From: Candidatus Cloacimonadota bacterium
GTDB taxonomy: Bacteria > Cloacimonadota > Cloacimonadia > Cloacimonadales > JAJBBL01
DNA: 41,549 nucleotides
Direction: 5' to 3'
Assembly: GCA_019429305.1 (NCBI GenBank)
Contig: JAHYIR010000017.1
Coordinates: 1 to 41,549 of the forward strand
Shown: positions 39,473 through 41,549 of the stretch, piece by piece
Layout of the letters: every line of letters begins with the position of its first letter
Numbering within the stretch: the first letter of the stretch is position 1
The notes under the pieces: model-generated
The model's input: the letters and a program-made list of their open reading frames with translations, nothing else
The model's database searches: none
What the model was told of the DNA's origin: nothing
Position numbers and translations under genes: made by a program

Positions 39473-41549
39473 TCTCTTCGATAAACTTTTCTTCTCTGAT
39501 ATCTTCTGTGATTGCTTCTTCCTTGCTGATCGTTTCATCCGGCTCTTCATCAATGACTACTTCTTGATGCAAAGCAGGTAAACTGTCTATAACAACAAAA
39601 TGATTGTCTTGATAGAACTGATCAATAAACCGACTGTATTCACTGTCACTCTGCTCCTCTATAATTCGATCGAAATATATTTTGGCATTGAGAGAGTCAC
39701 TAAGGTGAAAATAATAAGTGTACCCCAGAGTAAAAAGTGTCTTGTAATAAATATTTTCCAATCTCTCGGAGAAGGTTATCGTTTCATCAGCTTCAATGTT
39801 AGAGAGTTCTTCAGATATTGAGTTCAGCAAATTCAGAGTTTCGGTAGGGTTGTCATTAATCTGCGTTATGGCATCTTCATATTCTTCTTCTTTGTCCAGT
39901 TCATAAGGTGTGGCAAATCTGATCTCTTCTCCAGCCAGCATCGATTCAACAGCGTAAGTGTATCTGTTATAAGGATTTTTTTGCTGCATTTCTGCATAGA
40001 TCTCTTCAGCTTTAGCTGGGCTGTTTTTCTTATTCAACCAAACCCATGAAGAAGCAAACATCGAATAAGGTACAAATTCAGTACGATAAAGATGAAGATC
40101 ATCTTCCAGTTTTGAGATTTCTGCTTCTATCGGATAAATATCTGGTGTTTCAATTTCATTTGTTCTATCCTGATCTTCATCCTGCTCATCAGGAATAACT
40201 TCATCCCGAACTGTTTCTCTATTAAGAAATTCTGCTTCCAGATCACTAATATCAAGACCTGCTTCCAGCATTTTAATGATCATTTCTTCGTCAGCTTCAC
40301 TTAGATCAAAGCCATGATCATAAATCTTCTCTTCATGCAAATCATCAACATCTTTTTGATCCAGATCTTTTTGCTCATCACTTTCAACGATTCCGTCTTG
40401 TTCTATATTAGGAATCTCTCTACTTAAATCAGAGACAGGTATAGCCCTTAAACTATCCAGCCGCGCACTAAGCCGTACTTCTTGCTTACCAATATCTTTG
40501 TAGACACTCAATGTCGAGTCCGGCATGTTCATGACATAGAGATAGTACTCAGCCAACTTAAATTGTTCATTAATCAGATCAATAGTACTGATCTGTCTGT
40601 CTTGCCTGCTAAATTGAATAATTTGACTAACAACAGCACTTCTGGCTACCCCTCTTTCCACAAAAGGAGAAGTACGAAATTCAGTCTGAATACGGTTGTA
40701 ATATTCAATTGCTTTCTCATAATTTAACAGATCAAGAAAATACATTTCCGCTAAATAATAACTAGCTTCTGCTGCTACAACAGTTCTACTATTATTCTGG
40801 ATAACTGACGATAGAAGAGATTCAGCTTCATTGTATTCTTTTTGACCGATCAGACATCTAGCTTTCAAGATATGAAGTTTGGGAAATTCAGCAGGTTCAT
40901 ATTCTTGCCTGATCAATCTCTCCAGTATGGTTAATGCCTGATCGTAATCTTGCAGATGAAAGCGATTCAAGGCAATGTAATATCTGGAGTTAAATTTTGT
41001 TCTTCTAGATGCTCTAGTATTGAGCAGGATCTCAAAAATCTCTTGAGATTTTTCATATTCCTCATTCTCTAAATAAGCTTTCCCCAGAGTGAAGAAAGCC
41101 ATTTCGAACTGATGTGATTTGGGATAGTTATCAATGATCATTTGTAGATGGTTTTGAGCTCGTAAAAAATCCCTTTCTTCTAAATAATAGCTGCTTTTCA
41201 ACAATAGAATTTCCGGATGATAGACGTGATAATTTTCATTATCAAGGAGTTCTTGTAAGCGTCTATGTGCCTCTCTTTGGTCTCTCATCTCATAGTCAAT
41301 TTTTGCTATATAAATGTTTGATTCCGGAACGTATTTGCTATTCGGAAAGAACCTTAATAGATCTTGAAATCTTTCTTTTGCCTGCAGTGGATTCACCTTT
41401 TTGTAATATACTGATCTTGCCAGAAGAAAGAGAGCGTCATCAGCCCAGCGACTATTGGGATATTCAGTTAAAATGTAGGTACATCTTTCAATTACTTTAT
41501 CATAGTCCTGTATGGCTCTTGGTGCTGGTCTGCCTGTATCCCTAAGAGG
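39411..41549 (-). CDS. TPR-repeat envelope protein, N-terminus beyond window
   Basis: At least 713 residues; the frame is open from 41549 on, upstream of the GTG at 41396, so that GTG is internal and the gene is cut by the window edge. The first 290 residues seen are a series of TPR-like repeats, for example RAIQDYDKVIERC, PNSRWADDALFLLARS, PKSHQFEMAFFTLGKAYLE and NYEKAIEYYNRI, as in BamD/YbgF-type or gliding-type lipoproteins that stack TPRs. A strongly acidic, low-complexity middle part (about residues 375-485) follows, then more TPR-like helices and an acidic tail (EEPDETISKEEAI). Its 3' end overlaps the membrane protein gene. Likely periplasmic or outer-membrane scaffold; exact role unknown. 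Confidence 0.8.
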   Translation of the reverse strand, partial: PLRDTGRPAPRAIQDYDKVIERCTYILTEYPNSRWADDALFLLARSVYYKKVNPLQAKERFQDLLRFFPNSKYVPESNIYIAKIDYEMRDQREAHRRLQELLDNENYHVYHPEILLLKSSYYLEERDFLRAQNHLQMIIDNYPKSHQFEMAFFTLGKAYLENEEYEKSQEIFEILLNTRASRRTKFNSRYYIALNRFHLQDYDQALTILERLIRQEYEPAEFPKLHILKARCLIGQKEYNEAESLLSSVIQNNSRTVVAAEASYYLAEMYFLDLLNYEKAIEYYNRIQTEFRTSPFVERGVARSAVVSQIIQFSRQDRQISTIDLINEQFKLAEYYLYVMNMPDSTLSVYKDIGKQEVRLSARLDSLRAIPVSDLSREIPNIEQDGIVESDEQKDLDQKDVDDLHEEKIYDHGFDLSEADEEMIIKMLEAGLDISDLEAEFLNRETVRDEVIPDEQDEDQDRTNEIETPDIYPIEAEISKLEDDLHLYRTEFVPYSMFASSWVWLNKKNSPAKAEEIYAEMQQKNPYNRYTYAVESMLAGEEIRFATPYELDKEEEYEDAITQINDNPTETLNLLNSISEELSNIEADETITFSERLENIYYKTLFTLGYTYYFHLSDSLNAKIYFDRIIEEQSDSEYSRFIDQFYQDNHFVVIDSLPALHQEVVIDEEPDETISKEEAITEDIREEKFIEENGAGTRSSGPDDKIENRILD

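Overview
This window is about 41.5 kb of AT-rich bacterial DNA with short intergenic gaps and many operons. The content suggests an anaerobic, Gram-negative-type, amino-acid-fermenting bacterium of the FCB side of the tree, most like Candidatus Cloacimonadota. The reasons are D-lysine 5,6-aminomutase with a CoA-transferase pair, an HgdB-like protein, Wzx/Wzy surface-polysaccharide genes, and a secreted propeller protein with an NPF/FlgD-type C-terminus. This assignment is inference; there is no rRNA here.

Layout. 1-8259 (minus): kamD-kamE (lysine aminomutase), an IS3-family insertion sequence, the two CoA-transferase subunits, glyQ, a nucleotidyltransferase-like protein, and an ABC exporter cut by the window edge. 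8540-16449 (plus): surface-glycan cluster 1, with a deacetylase-like protein, two GT4 glycosyltransferases, a WecA/MraY-type sugar-phosphate transferase and a secreted propeller protein; aroB follows. 17566-20754 (minus): a hybrid histidine-kinase-like protein that lacks its phospho-acceptor His, a methyltransferase and tRNA-Pro(GGG). 20863-30195 (plus): housekeeping genes, namely an ABC-F ATPase, an HgdB-like protein, aspS, purN, mtaB, an MlaF-like ATPase, a sirtuin and nth. 30317-37906 (plus): surface-glycan cluster 2, with Wzz, Wzx, Wzy, two GT4 and one GT2. 37981-41549 (minus): truA, a membrane protein and a TPR protein that runs off the edge.

The most unusual thing is a family of short tandem arrays with 7-bp (sometimes 8-bp) units. 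I count fourteen: eleven between or at the ends of genes and three wholly inside coding frames. Many start right at, or overlap, the stop codon of the upstream gene. They usually read, on that gene's strand, as stop, then an A-run, then units that mostly begin with GT, then the next gene's ribosome-binding site. Three arrays continue into a conserved hairpin (CCAATGG, a loop containing TAGCAAG, CCATTGG) and so form a composite repeat of about 70 bp. The arrays supply the last codons of glyQ, kamD and a GT4 enzyme. One inserts a charged heptapeptide repeat into the nucleotide-binding domain of the ABC exporter and another lies in a loop of Wzx. They resemble in style the short tandemly repeated repetitive (STRR) heptamers of cyanobacteria. 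The fixed position and orientation relative to stop codons, and the hairpin head, look worth pursuing.

Other points of note are the His-to-Asn change in the kinase, the degenerate deacetylase motif, a ribosome-binding-site/start cassette shared by two unrelated genes, and the unusual reading-frame arrangement of the IS.
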